Positions 18,701-27,770 of a stretch of 64,000 nt of DNA are shown here, piece after piece. Every line of letters begins with the position of its first letter. Position 1 is the first letter of the stretch. Source of the stretch: Sphingomonas insulae (lineage in GTDB: Bacteria; Pseudomonadota; Alphaproteobacteria; Sphingomonadales; Sphingomonadaceae); NCBI RefSeq assembly GCF_010450875.1, contig NZ_CP048422.1:551001-615000 (forward strand), in the 5' to 3' direction. Made by a program: the position numbers and the translations under genes. Below the pieces are notes generated by a model. It saw only the letters and a list, made by a program, of their open reading frames with translations. It searched no databases and was not told the origin of the DNA.

Positions 18701-21461
18701 GCGCGACCGAGACCTTCTGGTTCTTCAGCGGCTTGCCACCGGTATCGAGCGCGACGAAGCGGAGGCGCAGGTCGTCCTGCTTCATCAGCCAGCCGTCGGT
18801 CTTGACGCCCAACTGCACGGCGGAGGCGTAGATGGGGACGTTGCGGCTGGCGGTCAGCACCTCGCCATTGGCATCCTGATAATCCATTTCGACCCGCATG
18901 TCGGCGAGGCCGTCGAGCGGCGGCACGTCGACGCTGGTCCGCGCGGTACCGCCCGCGCCGAGCGTCACCGGCAGCGTCTGGGTCGGCGGCAGCGGCGTCT
19001 GCTGGTCGTCGCCGTCGCCGTTCATCGGCTTGACGCCTTCCTCCACACGCGCGCCGCCGAAGGTATAGCCGTCATAGCCCGCCGGCGTGGCGCCGTGCGC
19101 GAACCAGCCGACGCGCACGTCGACGGGCAGGCCGCCCGCGCCGCCGCCGGACAGATAGCCGACGTAGAGGTCAAGCGGCAGCGACCTGGGCCGCACCGCC
19201 GCCGCCTTTGGCCCGGTGACGCTCGCACGCATCGTCGGCAATTTGTATTCGTCAACCTTGAACGACTGGTCGGTGAAGGTCACGTCGTCGCCGCGTACGA
19301 TGCGCAGGTCGTAATCGCCCATCGGCGCGCCCTGCGGCGCCGTCCATGTCGTCTCGCCCCGCCCACGCGCATCGATGGTCAGCGGCAGGTCGAACTGCGT
19401 ATCCGAACCCCGGTGTGCAAGGCGTAGCGTGCCAGTGAAGCCGGCGGGGATCGCAAAGCCGTTGCCGTTGGGACGACGGACGATATGCTTCATGTGGATC
19501 GTCTCGCCCTGACGGACGAGCGCGCGGTCGAAGACGGTGTGGAACGTCTCGGACGGCGCGGAATAGCCATAGGGCAATTCGAAGTCATAGGGCCGGATGC
19601 CGTCGCCCCAGCTGGTCAGCGCGAAGCTGAAATCGTCGCCGCTGCGCGCCGAGATCATCAGCGGGTGCGCGGTCGAAGTGTCGTTGCAGCTGCCGTAGGT
19701 TTCGGGTTCGGGCAGGCCCGCCGGGATCATCAGCCCGCCGCTGCGATCGGTCGCGCCGCGCGCGAGCAGCCGGCCGGAACAGCTGTCGCTGATCTGCACG
19801 CTCGCGTTGGCGACGGGCTTGCCGGTGTCGAGCGACGTCACCCAGGCGAGGCTGCGTTCGCGGCCCCATTTGAAATGCACCGCCATGTTGGTGACCAGCG
19901 CCGCGGTGGCGACGTAGCGGGGTGCGTCGCGTCCCAGCAGCGCACGGCCCAGGGCGGGGCTGGCGAGTTCGACGACGTAGAAGCCGGGCTTGCCGAGCGG
20001 GATGCCGACGACCTCGAAATCGCGGCCCTTGCCGGGCAGGCCGATCGTCATGCCGGTGCCTTGATTGCCCAGGATCGAACGGTCGCCGGTGTGATTGATC
20101 CGGCGCACGACCTCATCGCCGCGCTTGACGTCCTCGATGTTCGTCTCGTCCGCCGCATCGACGGTGCGCAGCCATTCGGCGACCGCCGCGTCGCTGTCGC
20201 CGACCTTCAGCGTGCGCCCGCCGATCGGCAGGCTCTTGCCCTGCAATGCGGGTTCGACGTTGCGGACGGTGACCGGCAGCACGCCGCCCTGCGCCGCTTC
20301 GAGGATGCCGAAGCCGGCGGCGAACTTCACCAGCGGTGGTGCGGCATCGAAGCGCACGTCGAGCGGGAAGCGTTCGGCGTTGGACAGCGCCCGCCCGCTC
20401 TCGTCCTTCAGGCCAGCGGGCAGCGTCAGCTTCGCCGTGGTTTCGTGGGGCAGCGGCGCCTTGAAGGTGACGTCGGCGATCGTGGCCTTCTTCTTGTCGT
20501 CGTCATCGAAGGTCGGCGTGATCTGCCGGCCATCGGCCATCGTCAGGCGGATCGCGGCGGCCTGGCTCATCGGCACGGGCGCGGTGAAGCGGACGTAGGC
20601 GGGCTGGACCGGGCTGCAGCCCGCCTGCGGATTGGTGCGGCTGCATTCGAAACGCGCGGCGAACGGCTTGCGGACGGTATAGTCGAAGCGCTGGTCGCTG
20701 CCGGCAAGCCGCCCGGTGGCGGAAGCGATGCCCTGCGGCCAGACCAGCGCCATGTCGCGGCCCGGCGGCAGCGCGCGGCGGCATTTCAGCGCGGTGACAC
20801 CGGTGTACAGCGCCTGACGATCGGCCGGCTTTTCGGGAATCGCCTCCGGCAGGCCCGCGCGGTCGAGGAAGCTGCGCACCGACCAGTTCTGCGTCCCCAT
20901 CTCGCCGATCAGCCTGGCGGGCAGGTCGGCGGACAGGACGTCGACCGGAATCTTTTCGCCGATACCATCGACCGCGCAATAGGCATTGGCGGCGACCGAG
21001 GCGCGGGTGGGGGCCAGTGTCGCGGCGACGAGGAAGACCTGGTCCTCCTCGATCTCGTCGCCGTCACCGGAGGGCAGCACCGCCCGTGCCGATGGCCCGC
21101 CGGCGTCGACCGAATAGCCGGTGCGACCGTTCAGCGCGTAACCGGCGACGCTCTTGAGCCCCTTTGCCGCTTCGAAGCTGCACCGCGCATCGCCCGCCAG
21201 CGGCGCGGCGAAGTCGAAGACCCAGGTCTGCTGGTCGACCCAGCGGCCGGTGCCGGCACAAGCGGTGGTGAACGGCGCAGGCGCGCGTGGATCACCCAAC
21301 GGCACCATCGGCTGGTTGAAGCGGATCGTATAGCGTTCGACCGCGCCCGCCGCGCCGCCGATGCCCGGCTGCGCGAGCACGACCTGCGGGCTGTTGTCGC
21401 CGAACGCCGCCACCGGGGCGAGCGCCAATGCCAGCACTGCCCACCGCATCGCCCCGCGCAT
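15726..21461 (-). CDS. Alpha-2-macroglobulin family protein (YfhM-like)
   Basis: A 1911-residue periplasmic protease inhibitor of the bacterial alpha-2-macroglobulin family, thought to trap foreign proteases that breach the outer membrane while its partner PBP1C repairs the wall. It begins with a signal peptide (MRWAVLALALAPVAAFG) and continues through a series of MG-type beta domains. The reactive thioester motif is CFEQ with Cys1464 followed by Glu-Gln, so thioester chemistry should be intact. Unlike E. coli YfhM there is no lipobox cysteine, so it may be soluble in the periplasm rather than membrane-tethered. It is divergent from the glycosyltransferase gene at 21681. Confidence 0.93.
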   Translation of the reverse strand: MRGAMRWAVLALALAPVAAFGDNSPQVVLAQPGIGGAAGAVERYTIRFNQPMVPLGDPRAPAPFTTACAGTGRWVDQQTWVFDFAAPLAGDARCSFEAAKGLKSVAGYALNGRTGYSVDAGGPSARAVLPSGDGDEIEEDQVFLVAATLAPTRASVAANAYCAVDGIGEKIPVDVLSADLPARLIGEMGTQNWSVRSFLDRAGLPEAIPEKPADRQALYTGVTALKCRRALPPGRDMALVWPQGIASATGRLAGSDQRFDYTVRKPFAARFECSRTNPQAGCSPVQPAYVRFTAPVPMSQAAAIRLTMADGRQITPTFDDDDKKKATIADVTFKAPLPHETTAKLTLPAGLKDESGRALSNAERFPLDVRFDAAPPLVKFAAGFGILEAAQGGVLPVTVRNVEPALQGKSLPIGGRTLKVGDSDAAVAEWLRTVDAADETNIEDVKRGDEVVRRINHTGDRSILGNQGTGMTIGLPGKGRDFEVVGIPLGKPGFYVVELASPALGRALLGRDAPRYVATAALVTNMAVHFKWGRERSLAWVTSLDTGKPVANASVQISDSCSGRLLARGATDRSGGLMIPAGLPEPETYGSCNDTSTAHPLMISARSGDDFSFALTSWGDGIRPYDFELPYGYSAPSETFHTVFDRALVRQGETIHMKHIVRRPNGNGFAIPAGFTGTLRLAHRGSDTQFDLPLTIDARGRGETTWTAPQGAPMGDYDLRIVRGDDVTFTDQSFKVDEYKLPTMRASVTGPKAAAVRPRSLPLDLYVGYLSGGGAGGLPVDVRVGWFAHGATPAGYDGYTFGGARVEEGVKPMNGDGDDQQTPLPPTQTLPVTLGAGGTARTSVDVPPLDGLADMRVEMDYQDANGEVLTASRNVPIYASAVQLGVKTDGWLMKQDDLRLRFVALDTGGKPLKNQKVSVALYSRQILTARRRLIGGFYAYDNQMRTTRLDASCTATTDAQGLAQCSVDPGVSGEVYVVATAADGDGNVARAVRSVWLAGDDAWWFGGDNGDRMDVVPERNAYKAGETARFQVRMPFRSATALVTVEREGVLSSFVTQLSGTDPVVEVPMPGSYAPDVYVSVMVVRGRVESGWTSWLRGIGQRLGLVKQEPAPEPTALVDLSKPAYRLGIARVKVGWEGHTLGVAVQADHERFSPRGTANVALQVRRPDGSAASDADADVAFVAVDEALLQLAPNDSWDVLTAMMGDRPLSVLTSTAQMQVVGKRHYGRKAVEAGGGGGGAAAALNRENFQPVLLWKGRVALDAQGRARLSVPLSDALSSFKLVAIATDGDGLFGTGSTAIRTAQDLSVYAGLPPLVRSGDWYAAGFTLRNGSDRPMTVTANVEVFPRIAQGKPLTVTIPAGGAAPVAWNLTAPQASGTLRWQVTARSADGKATDRLTATQDVVPAIPVETWAAALTRVGAAALPIAPPAGALPARGSVDVQLTDTLAPPLTGVRRYMADYPYNCFEQQLSRIVALGDTVKWTALAGAIPTYQAPDGLLRYWPSESLEGSEALTAYVLSLTSEAGLPLPPAPRARMVEGLKAVLDGRLRHESYGDPRQQRLVAFAALARAGEATPAMLGQVGLAAQDMPTALLADYIAALDRVGLANAAALKGQAEGVLRSRLVYEGTRLDLSDASAAPWWLMSSADESSIKALLVTLGRPGWQGEAAKMMVGVASRQSRGHWDTTTANAWGAVAVRKFAGLYPAQAIAGTTTLQLGATSVSRAWPLGPQARLVSLPLPAATTPLLLSQSGGSGPWAMVSVRAAVPLKAPLFAGYRATRTVTPVQVRNVGQWTRGDVLRVTITVDATAERNWVVVSDPIPAGATIVGDMANQSQMLGEGGQGEGVQPSYVERGNDGWRGFFAWVPRGRFTVSYAVRLNGAGRFSLPPTRVEAMYAPSIRAQVPNAPMVIAQR

Positions 21462-21680
21462 CCACCCTCTCCCCGTAGCGTATCGAGGCTAGTCGTCCCG
21501 CGCACGCGAATCCAGCGGGAAGATGGGCGGCGACGCACCGCGGCATTGCACCGATTCGGTGGAAAGTCCGGCGTCGCGCACCATCGGCGATACGGCAAAG
21601 TCGGCCCGACGTAACGACTTGCCCGGAAACGCTTGCGCGATGTTCGTCCACAATGGACCTTGGCGCAATCGGCGGAATGG

Positions 21681-23060
21681 ATGCGCGTGGATCTACTGAC
21701 AGCGATACTGGGTGCAGCGGCACGCGAAACCATGCTGTTCGCCGCGGCCGGCCTGCTGATCGGCGGGATCGACGATCTGATCGTCGACCTGTGCTTCATC
21801 GTCCACCGCCTGTCGGGACGCGCCGCACGGCTGAGCGTCGACACCCTGCCCCAAACCGCCACGCCGGCATCGTTCGCGGTCTTCGTCGCCGCGTGGGACG
21901 AGGAGGCCGTGATCGGCGAGATGCTGGCAACCGCGGTGCGGCGGTTCGATTATCCGGATTACCTGCTCTACGTCGGCGTCTATCCGAACGATCCGGGGAC
22001 GATCGCCGCCGCGCAGGCCGTCGCCGCGACCGACCGCCGCGTCCGCGTGATCGTCGGTGACCGCGACGGGCCGACGACCAAGGCGGATTGCCTCAATACG
22101 TTGTGGCAGGCGCTGATGCGGGATGAGTGCGCGGGCCGTGTCACCCGCGCGGTGGTGCTGCACGATGCCGAGGATGTCGTCCATCCGGCCGAACTGACGG
22201 TGTTCGACGCGCTGATCGACGACCACGACCTGGTACAGCTGCCGGTGTTGCCGCTGATCCGCCGCGGATCGTTGGTGTCGGGCCATTATGCCGATGAATT
22301 CGCCTATGCGCACAGCATCCAGCAACCGGTGCGCGCCATGCTGGGTGCGGCGATGCCGCTCGCCGGCACCGGCTGTGCCATCGCGACCGCGATGCTGCGC
22401 GGCATCGCCGCCGAACGCGGTGGCGCTCCGTTCGACGCGAGCAGCCTGACCGAGGATTACGAGCTGGGACTACATGTCGCCGAGCGCGGCGGCACCAGCC
22501 GTTTCGCCCGGGTCCACGATCCCCGCGACGACACGCTGGTCGCCGTCCGCGCCTATTTCCCCGACAGCCTGCCCGCCGCGACCCGGCAGAAGGCGCGCTG
22601 GATGACCGGCATCGCGCTTGCCGGGTGGGACCGGACCGGGTGGGGGCGACGCCACGCGATCGCCGACCATTGGATGCGGATGCGCGATCGGCGGGCGCTG
22701 GTGTCGGTGCTGGTGCTGGCGGTCGCCTATGCGGCGGTGCTGCTGTGGCCGATGAGCGCCGGGCTGCGCTGGGTCCGCTCGATGCCGGCGGCGGACGACC
22801 GGCTGGCGGACTGGCTGTTGACGACGACGTCGCTACTGCTCGTGTGGCGCCTGTCGATCCGCATCGCCTGCACCGGCAGCGCCTATGGCTGGCGCGAGGC
22901 ATGTTGGGCGCTGCCGCGCTTCTTCGTCGGCAACCTCGTGTCGCTGATCGCCGCGCCCCGCGCCCTGCACCGTTACCTGCGACTGCTGCGCGGCGAGGCG
23001 GTGGTATGGGACAAGACCGCGCACGTATTCCCCGACCAAGCCGCCGTCACGCCGACATGA
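21681..23060 (+). CDS. NfrB-like membrane glycosyltransferase
   Basis: A family 2 glycosyltransferase of about 459 residues resembling the N-terminal part of NfrB, the inner-membrane protein used by phage N4 and linked to exopolysaccharide secretion. An N-terminal membrane helix is followed by a GT-A domain with FVAAWDEEAVIGEML, the acidic VVLHDAEDVVHP (DxD-like) site, SLTEDYELGL and a QKARWMTG segment equivalent to Q(Q/R)xRW. Several C-terminal membrane helices follow. I choose ATG 21681 over 21633 because the GT fold begins right after it. The stop overlaps the next gene's start (ATGA), so the pair is an operon. Confidence 0.85.
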   Translation: MRVDLLTAILGAAARETMLFAAAGLLIGGIDDLIVDLCFIVHRLSGRAARLSVDTLPQTATPASFAVFVAAWDEEAVIGEMLATAVRRFDYPDYLLYVGVYPNDPGTIAAAQAVAATDRRVRVIVGDRDGPTTKADCLNTLWQALMRDECAGRVTRAVVLHDAEDVVHPAELTVFDALIDDHDLVQLPVLPLIRRGSLVSGHYADEFAYAHSIQQPVRAMLGAAMPLAGTGCAIATAMLRGIAAERGGAPFDASSLTEDYELGLHVAERGGTSRFARVHDPRDDTLVAVRAYFPDSLPAATRQKARWMTGIALAGWDRTGWGRRHAIADHWMRMRDRRALVSVLVLAVAYAAVLLWPMSAGLRWVRSMPAADDRLADWLLTTTSLLLVWRLSIRIACTGSAYGWREACWALPRFFVGNLVSLIAAPRALHRYLRLLRGEAVVWDKTAHVFPDQAAVTPT

Positions 23061-24064
23061 CCGGTGGCCGCCCCTTGCGTTTCCTGGCGATCCTGCTGAG
23101 CGGCTGGGCGACGGCGCGGGGCATCGACATCTACAATGGCGCAGCAGTCGCGTTGCCGCACTGGATCGCGCCGGTCGCGCGCGTGATCGCGTCGCTGGGG
23201 AGTACCGCCGCCGATGCCGCGCCGCTGCCGGTGGGAATCACCAACAGTCCACGCCGGGCGGCAAGGACGATCGCGATGCCGGCGGGCCCCGGACTGCCCC
23301 ACGCACGCCTTGCCGCGGCGCGGGCCGACCGGGCGGTTCCGGCGCCATCCGTCATGGATGGGCAGAGCATCCCCCCGCGTTCGTCGCCATCGCCGCTGCT
23401 GTCGCCGGCGGTGCTGCCGCCATCGATCGTCCGATCCGGCCCGCGGTTGGCGGGCAGCGCCTGGCTGATCGCGCGGGGCGGGTCGACGGCGAGCGTCTCG
23501 GGCAGCCAGCTCGGCGCATCGCAGGCGGGCGCGCGGATCACCTATGCCCTTGGCAGCGGCCGCCGTGTCGCCCTTGCCGCGAGGGTATCGGCGCCCCTGG
23601 CCGGGCGCGGCAAGGAAGCGGCGATCGGCTTCGACTGGCAACCCATACGGGCGCCGATCCACATCGTCGCCGAACAGCGTTTCGCCCTGGACGGAGGGCG
23701 CGGCGGCGCGATGCTGGGCGTGGTCGGCGGCTTCGGACCGGCCATGGTCGCGCGCGGGCTGCAACTGGAGGGCTATGGCCAGGCGGGGGTGATCGTGCGC
23801 GGCGGCGGCGAAGGCTTCGCCGACGGCGCGTTGCGCGCATCGCATCCGCTGTCCGCGATCGGTGCCTTGCGCGTGGATATCGGGGCCGGGATCTGGGGCG
23901 GGGCGCAGCGGAGCGCCGCGCGGGTCGACGTGGGTCCGTCGATCGGCGTGGTGGTGCCGGCCGGACACGGCGCGATCCGGCTGACCGCGGATTGGCGCCA
24001 GCGGATCGCCGGGACCTCGCGCCCCGGTTCCGGCCCCGCCCTGTCGATCGGCACCAACTTCTGA
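23057..24064 (+). CDS. Putative outer-membrane barrel protein, NfrA C-terminus-like
   Basis: A 335-residue protein translationally coupled (ATGA) to the NfrB-like glycosyltransferase. The first 100 residues are Ala/Pro-rich with a weak N-terminal hydrophobic segment. From about residue 130 the sequence alternates hydrophobic and polar residues in strands with glycine turns (LAGSAWLIARGG, VALAARVSAPL) and ends in a C-terminal phenylalanine (SIGTNF), as outer-membrane barrels usually do. By context it is the counterpart of the NfrA barrel without the long TPR region. The identity is inferred from the neighbour and the strand pattern, not from a recognised motif. Confidence 0.6.
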   Translation: MTGGRPLRFLAILLSGWATARGIDIYNGAAVALPHWIAPVARVIASLGSTAADAAPLPVGITNSPRRAARTIAMPAGPGLPHARLAAARADRAVPAPSVMDGQSIPPRSSPSPLLSPAVLPPSIVRSGPRLAGSAWLIARGGSTASVSGSQLGASQAGARITYALGSGRRVALAARVSAPLAGRGKEAAIGFDWQPIRAPIHIVAEQRFALDGGRGGAMLGVVGGFGPAMVARGLQLEGYGQAGVIVRGGGEGFADGALRASHPLSAIGALRVDIGAGIWGGAQRSAARVDVGPSIGVVVPAGHGAIRLTADWRQRIAGTSRPGSGPALSIGTNF

Positions 24065-24125
24065 ACGCGACGACCGGTGCGAAGCGCACTGGTCCGCGGC
24101 GGCCAGCGGCCTATAACGCCACATC

Positions 24126-25040
24126 GTGGACCTGTACCTTCCCATCGCCAACCTGTCGGTCAACGCGATCGTCATCGTGCTGCTGGGCGGCGGCGTCGGC
24201 CTGCTGTCCGGCATGTTCGGGATCGGCGGCGGGTTCCTGACCACGCCACTGCTGATCATCTATGGCATCCCGCCGACCGTCGCCGCCGCATCGTCGGCCA
24301 GCCAGGTGACGGGCGCCAGCGTATCGGGCGTGATCGCGCATTTCCACCGCAACGGCGTCGATACCAAGATGGGCGGCGTGCTGGTCGTGGGCGGCATCCT
24401 CGGCAGTTTCGCAGGCGCCTGGATCTTTCGCCTGCTGCAGGCGAGCGGCCAGATCGATACCGTGATCGGCGTCGTCTATGTCGTGCTGCTCGGATCGATC
24501 GGGTCGATGATGGCGTATGAATCGATCGTCGCGATCGGCGTGGCGCGCGGGCGGCGGGTCGCCAAGCCGCGCAAGCGCCGCCATCACCCGCTCGTCGCCG
24601 CGCTGCCGCTGCGGACGCGCTTTTACGCATCGGGCCTGTACATCTCGCCGCTCGCGCCGCTGCTGCTCGGCTTCGGCACGGGCATTCTCACCATCCTGCT
24701 CGGCATCGGCGGCGGCTTCATCCTGGTCCCGGCGATGATCTACCTACTCGGCATGGCGACCAGCGTGGTGGTCGGCACGTCGCTGTTCCAGACGCTGTTC
24801 GTCACCGCGGTAGCAACGATGGTCCATGCGACCACGACCAAGGCGGTCGACATCGTCCTCGCCGGCCTGCTGCTGGTGGGATCGGTGATCGGCGCGCAGC
24901 TGGGCGCGCGGTTCGCGACCAAGGTGAAGCCCGAGTATCTGCGCCTCGCGCTGGCGGTGATGGTGTTGCTGGTCGGAACCCGCATCCTGCTCGGCCTCGT
25001 CTGGCGGCCGGAGGAGATCTTCACGGTCGAGCTGACGTGA
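24126..25040 (+). CDS. TauE/SafE family sulfite/organoanion exporter
   Basis: A 304-residue polytopic inner-membrane protein with the two-fold repeat of the TauE/SafE family. Each half carries a glycine-rich GMFGIGGGF or LLGIGGGFILVP signature (residues about 29-37 and 193-205). Family members export sulfite, sulfoacetate or similar anions; the substrate here is unknown. The start is GTG at 24126. The stop overlaps the GTG start of the TIGR02186 gene, a conserved pair in alphaproteobacteria, so the two proteins probably act together in the membrane. Confidence 0.92.
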   Translation: MDLYLPIANLSVNAIVIVLLGGGVGLLSGMFGIGGGFLTTPLLIIYGIPPTVAAASSASQVTGASVSGVIAHFHRNGVDTKMGGVLVVGGILGSFAGAWIFRLLQASGQIDTVIGVVYVVLLGSIGSMMAYESIVAIGVARGRRVAKPRKRRHHPLVAALPLRTRFYASGLYISPLAPLLLGFGTGILTILLGIGGGFILVPAMIYLLGMATSVVVGTSLFQTLFVTAVATMVHATTTKAVDIVLAGLLLVGSVIGAQLGARFATKVKPEYLRLALAVMVLLVGTRILLGLVWRPEEIFTVELT

Positions 25041-25813
25041 CGCGCCGACTGCCGCTGCTACTGCTCGCGCCGCTGGCCATGGCGCAGGCGCCGCGGGATG
25101 CGCCCAAGCCGGTGCTGGTGCCGGACGTGTCGCAGCGCGACATCGAGATCGCGTACAGCTTCACCGGTGCCGAACTGCTGCTGTTCGGCGCGATCCTGTA
25201 TCCCGGCGGGCGGCTGCCCCGCGGCGAGGCACCGACCGATATCGTCGTCGTAGTCAAAGGACCGACGCAGCCGGTGCTGGTGCGCGAGAAGCGGAAGGTC
25301 GCCGGCATCTGGGTCAATGCCGAGCACCAGCGCTACAGCTCGGCGCCCAGTTTCTATGCGCTGGCATCGTCGCGGCCGATCGGGCGGATCGTCGACGAGC
25401 GGACCCGCGCGATCTACGAACTGGGGCTCGACAGCCTGCAATTGTCGCCCGGGTCGAGCGCGATCAGCACGGTCGAGCATCGGTTCCAGCAGGGCCTCGT
25501 CGACCTGAAGCGCCGTGCCGGCCTGTACGTCGAGGTGCCGCATGCGGTCGAGATCACCGATGGCGTGCTGTATCGCGCGCGGCTGACGATTCCGGCGCGC
25601 GTGCCGGTCGGGCGGTTCACCGCGGAGACGTTTCTGATCCGCGACGGCCGCGTGCTCGCCGCGGCGGTGCGCGACATCGACATCCGCAAATCGGGGTTCG
25701 AGCGATTCGTCGCCCGCGCCGCGGATCGCGATGCGATCGTCTACGGATTGGTCGCGGTCGCCCTGTCCGTCGGCCTCGGGCTGGCTGCCGGGTGGATCGC
25801 GCGACGTGTTTAA
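25037..25813 (+). CDS. TIGR02186 family membrane-anchored protein
   Basis: A 258-residue protein with a cleavable signal peptide (residues 1-17), a periplasmic beta-rich domain (PDVSQRDIEIAYSFTGAELLLFG, quoted here only as a start point at residues 29-50, and DIVVVVKGP) and a single C-terminal transmembrane helix near residues 236-256. This is the TIGR02186 family, almost always encoded next to a TauE/SafE permease as here, with overlapping stop and start (GTG at 25037). Its function is unproven; the partnership suggests an accessory subunit of the exporter. Confidence 0.88.
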   Translation: MTRRLPLLLLAPLAMAQAPRDAPKPVLVPDVSQRDIEIAYSFTGAELLLFGAILYPGGRLPRGEAPTDIVVVVKGPTQPVLVREKRKVAGIWVNAEHQRYSSAPSFYALASSRPIGRIVDERTRAIYELGLDSLQLSPGSSAISTVEHRFQQGLVDLKRRAGLYVEVPHAVEITDGVLYRARLTIPARVPVGRFTAETFLIRDGRVLAAAVRDIDIRKSGFERFVARAADRDAIVYGLVAVALSVGLGLAAGWIARRV

Positions 25814-25879
25814 CGGCGTGCTGACGGTATGTTAACCGCCGCCGCCTAGACCCTTCGGTCTGATGGACAGGGATCTGCC

Positions 25880-27565
25880 GTGATGACCGACATGCCGGGG
25901 CCGGGTGCGTTCGCAGGCGCGACGCCGCTTGCCGCAGGGCAGATCGCCGGATTGAACCTCGGCCCGACGCCGGTCGGCTGCGTGCTGGCCGTCGCGGGCG
26001 GCAGCAGCCGCGTGCTGTTCGACCGGCACGCGCTGGACCTCGTCGCGCAGGATGCCGATCCCGTCGTCGCGAGCGCGGGTCAGGTCGGCGGACAGATCAA
26101 GATGCGCGTCGGCGGATCGTGGCTGGTCGCCAACGTCCGCAGCCTGGCCTTGCAGGACGGCAACACCGACTGGGTCGTCGCCGACATCGATTTCCTGGGC
26201 GAAGGCGACGAGGAGCGGCTGACCGGCAAGCTGTACAACTTCCGCCGCGGCGTCACCCGCTATCCGATTCCCGGCTGCGAGGTGTTTCCGATCGCGACGA
26301 TCGACCTGACGCAGATATATTCCGCCGCCGACCAGCCACATATCCAGATCGGCACCGTCTATCCGACCCGCGACGTGCGCGCATCGCTGTACGTCGATGC
26401 GATGCTGGGCAAGCATTTCGCCTTGGTCGGATCGACCGGCACCGGCAAGTCGACCAGCGCCGCGCTGATCCTCCACCGCATCTGCGACCTGGCACCGCAG
26501 GGCCATGTGGTGATGATCGATCCGCATGGCGAATATGCCGCGGCGTTCCGCGGCAACGGCGCGATCTACGACGTCAACAACCTGCAGATGCCCTATTGGC
26601 TGATGAACTTCGAGGAGCATTGCGAGGTGTTCGTCACCTCCAGCGGTGCAGAGCGGCAGAAGGATGCCGACATCCTCGCCAAATGCCTGCTGATGGCGCG
26701 CGCCAAGAACCGGCTGGGGCAGGAGATCGCCAAGCTGACCGTCGATGCGCCGATCCCCTATCTGCTGAGCGACCTGACCAACCTGATCGGGCTGGAGATG
26801 GGCAAGATGGATCGCGCCGGCGACACCGCGCCCTATCTGCGCCTCAAGACCAAGATCGACGAGATCAAGGCCGACCCGCGCTATGGCTTCATGTTTTCGG
26901 GTATGCTGGTCGCCGACACGATGGCGGATTTCCTCGCCCGCATCTTTCGCATGCCGGGCGATGGCCGCCCGATCTCGATCGTCGACGTGTCCGGCGTGCC
27001 GTCGGAGATCACGTCGGTGGTGGTCGCGGTGCTGAGCCGGATGACGTTCGACTTCGCGATCTGGTCGCGCAACGAGCCGCAGCGGCCGATCCTGCTCGTC
27101 TGCGAGGAGGCGCACCGCTACATCCCCAGTACCGCCAGCACCGACGGCCGCAACGCCTCGGTCGGACGGATCCTCAGCCGCATCGCCAAGGAAGGGCGCA
27201 AATACGGCGTCAGCCTGGGCCTGATCACGCAGCGGCCGTCCGACCTGGAGGAAGGCGTGCTGTCGCAATGCGGCACGATCATCGCCATGCGCCTCAACAA
27301 CGAACGCGACCAGGCGTTCGTCCGCGCGGCGATGCCGGAGGGCGCGCGCGGGTTCCTCGATTCGATCCCCGCGCTGCGCAATCGCGAATGCATCATCTGC
27401 GGCGAAGGCGTCGCGGTGCCGATCCGGGTGAGCTTCGACGGACTGGAGGAGGCCAAGCGGCCGGCGTCGGGCGATCCCCTGTTCTCCACCCTGTGGCGCG
27501 ATGTCGGCGGGGAAGATGCGATCATCCACCGCACGATCATGCGGTGGCGGGCGCAGGGCCGTTAA
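25880..27565 (+). CDS. HerA-like DNA translocase/ATP-binding protein (DUF87)
   Basis: A 561-residue ATPase of the HerA/FtsK superfamily. An N-terminal HAS-type barrel (residues 1-150) is followed by the ATPase core with Walker A GSTGTGKST (about 184-192), the IDPHGEYAAAF motif and Walker B LLVCEEAHRYIP (about 403-414). A C-terminal TQRPSDLEEGVLSQCGT arginine-finger region completes the core. In archaea HerA works with the nuclease NurA in end resection. No NurA or other nuclease is adjacent here, so the bacterial role is uncertain. GTG 25880 and ATG 25883 are equally possible starts. Confidence 0.88.
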   Translation: MMTDMPGPGAFAGATPLAAGQIAGLNLGPTPVGCVLAVAGGSSRVLFDRHALDLVAQDADPVVASAGQVGGQIKMRVGGSWLVANVRSLALQDGNTDWVVADIDFLGEGDEERLTGKLYNFRRGVTRYPIPGCEVFPIATIDLTQIYSAADQPHIQIGTVYPTRDVRASLYVDAMLGKHFALVGSTGTGKSTSAALILHRICDLAPQGHVVMIDPHGEYAAAFRGNGAIYDVNNLQMPYWLMNFEEHCEVFVTSSGAERQKDADILAKCLLMARAKNRLGQEIAKLTVDAPIPYLLSDLTNLIGLEMGKMDRAGDTAPYLRLKTKIDEIKADPRYGFMFSGMLVADTMADFLARIFRMPGDGRPISIVDVSGVPSEITSVVVAVLSRMTFDFAIWSRNEPQRPILLVCEEAHRYIPSTASTDGRNASVGRILSRIAKEGRKYGVSLGLITQRPSDLEEGVLSQCGTIIAMRLNNERDQAFVRAAMPEGARGFLDSIPALRNRECIICGEGVAVPIRVSFDGLEEAKRPASGDPLFSTLWRDVGGEDAIIHRTIMRWRAQGR

Positions 27566-27770
27566 GCGGGCAACATGAGCAACGTGAACAACGTGGGCAC
27601 TCGTGAGGAAATGATCGCGGCCGATCGTTTCCGTTTTGGTACCATTCAAGACTGAGTCGCGCGCTGGAGGACGGGCGGTAGCGGATGACGGCCGCGTAGG
27701 ACAGGCGACCGCTTTTAACCTTGCCCGTCAGTGCGATAGTGGACGTCGCATCCTATTTCGATCCCAAGGA

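Noticed and set aside
25880..27565. HerA as part of a phage-defence island
   Set aside because: No SIR2, nuclease or other defence partner is adjacent; neighbours are an exporter pair and a peptidase.
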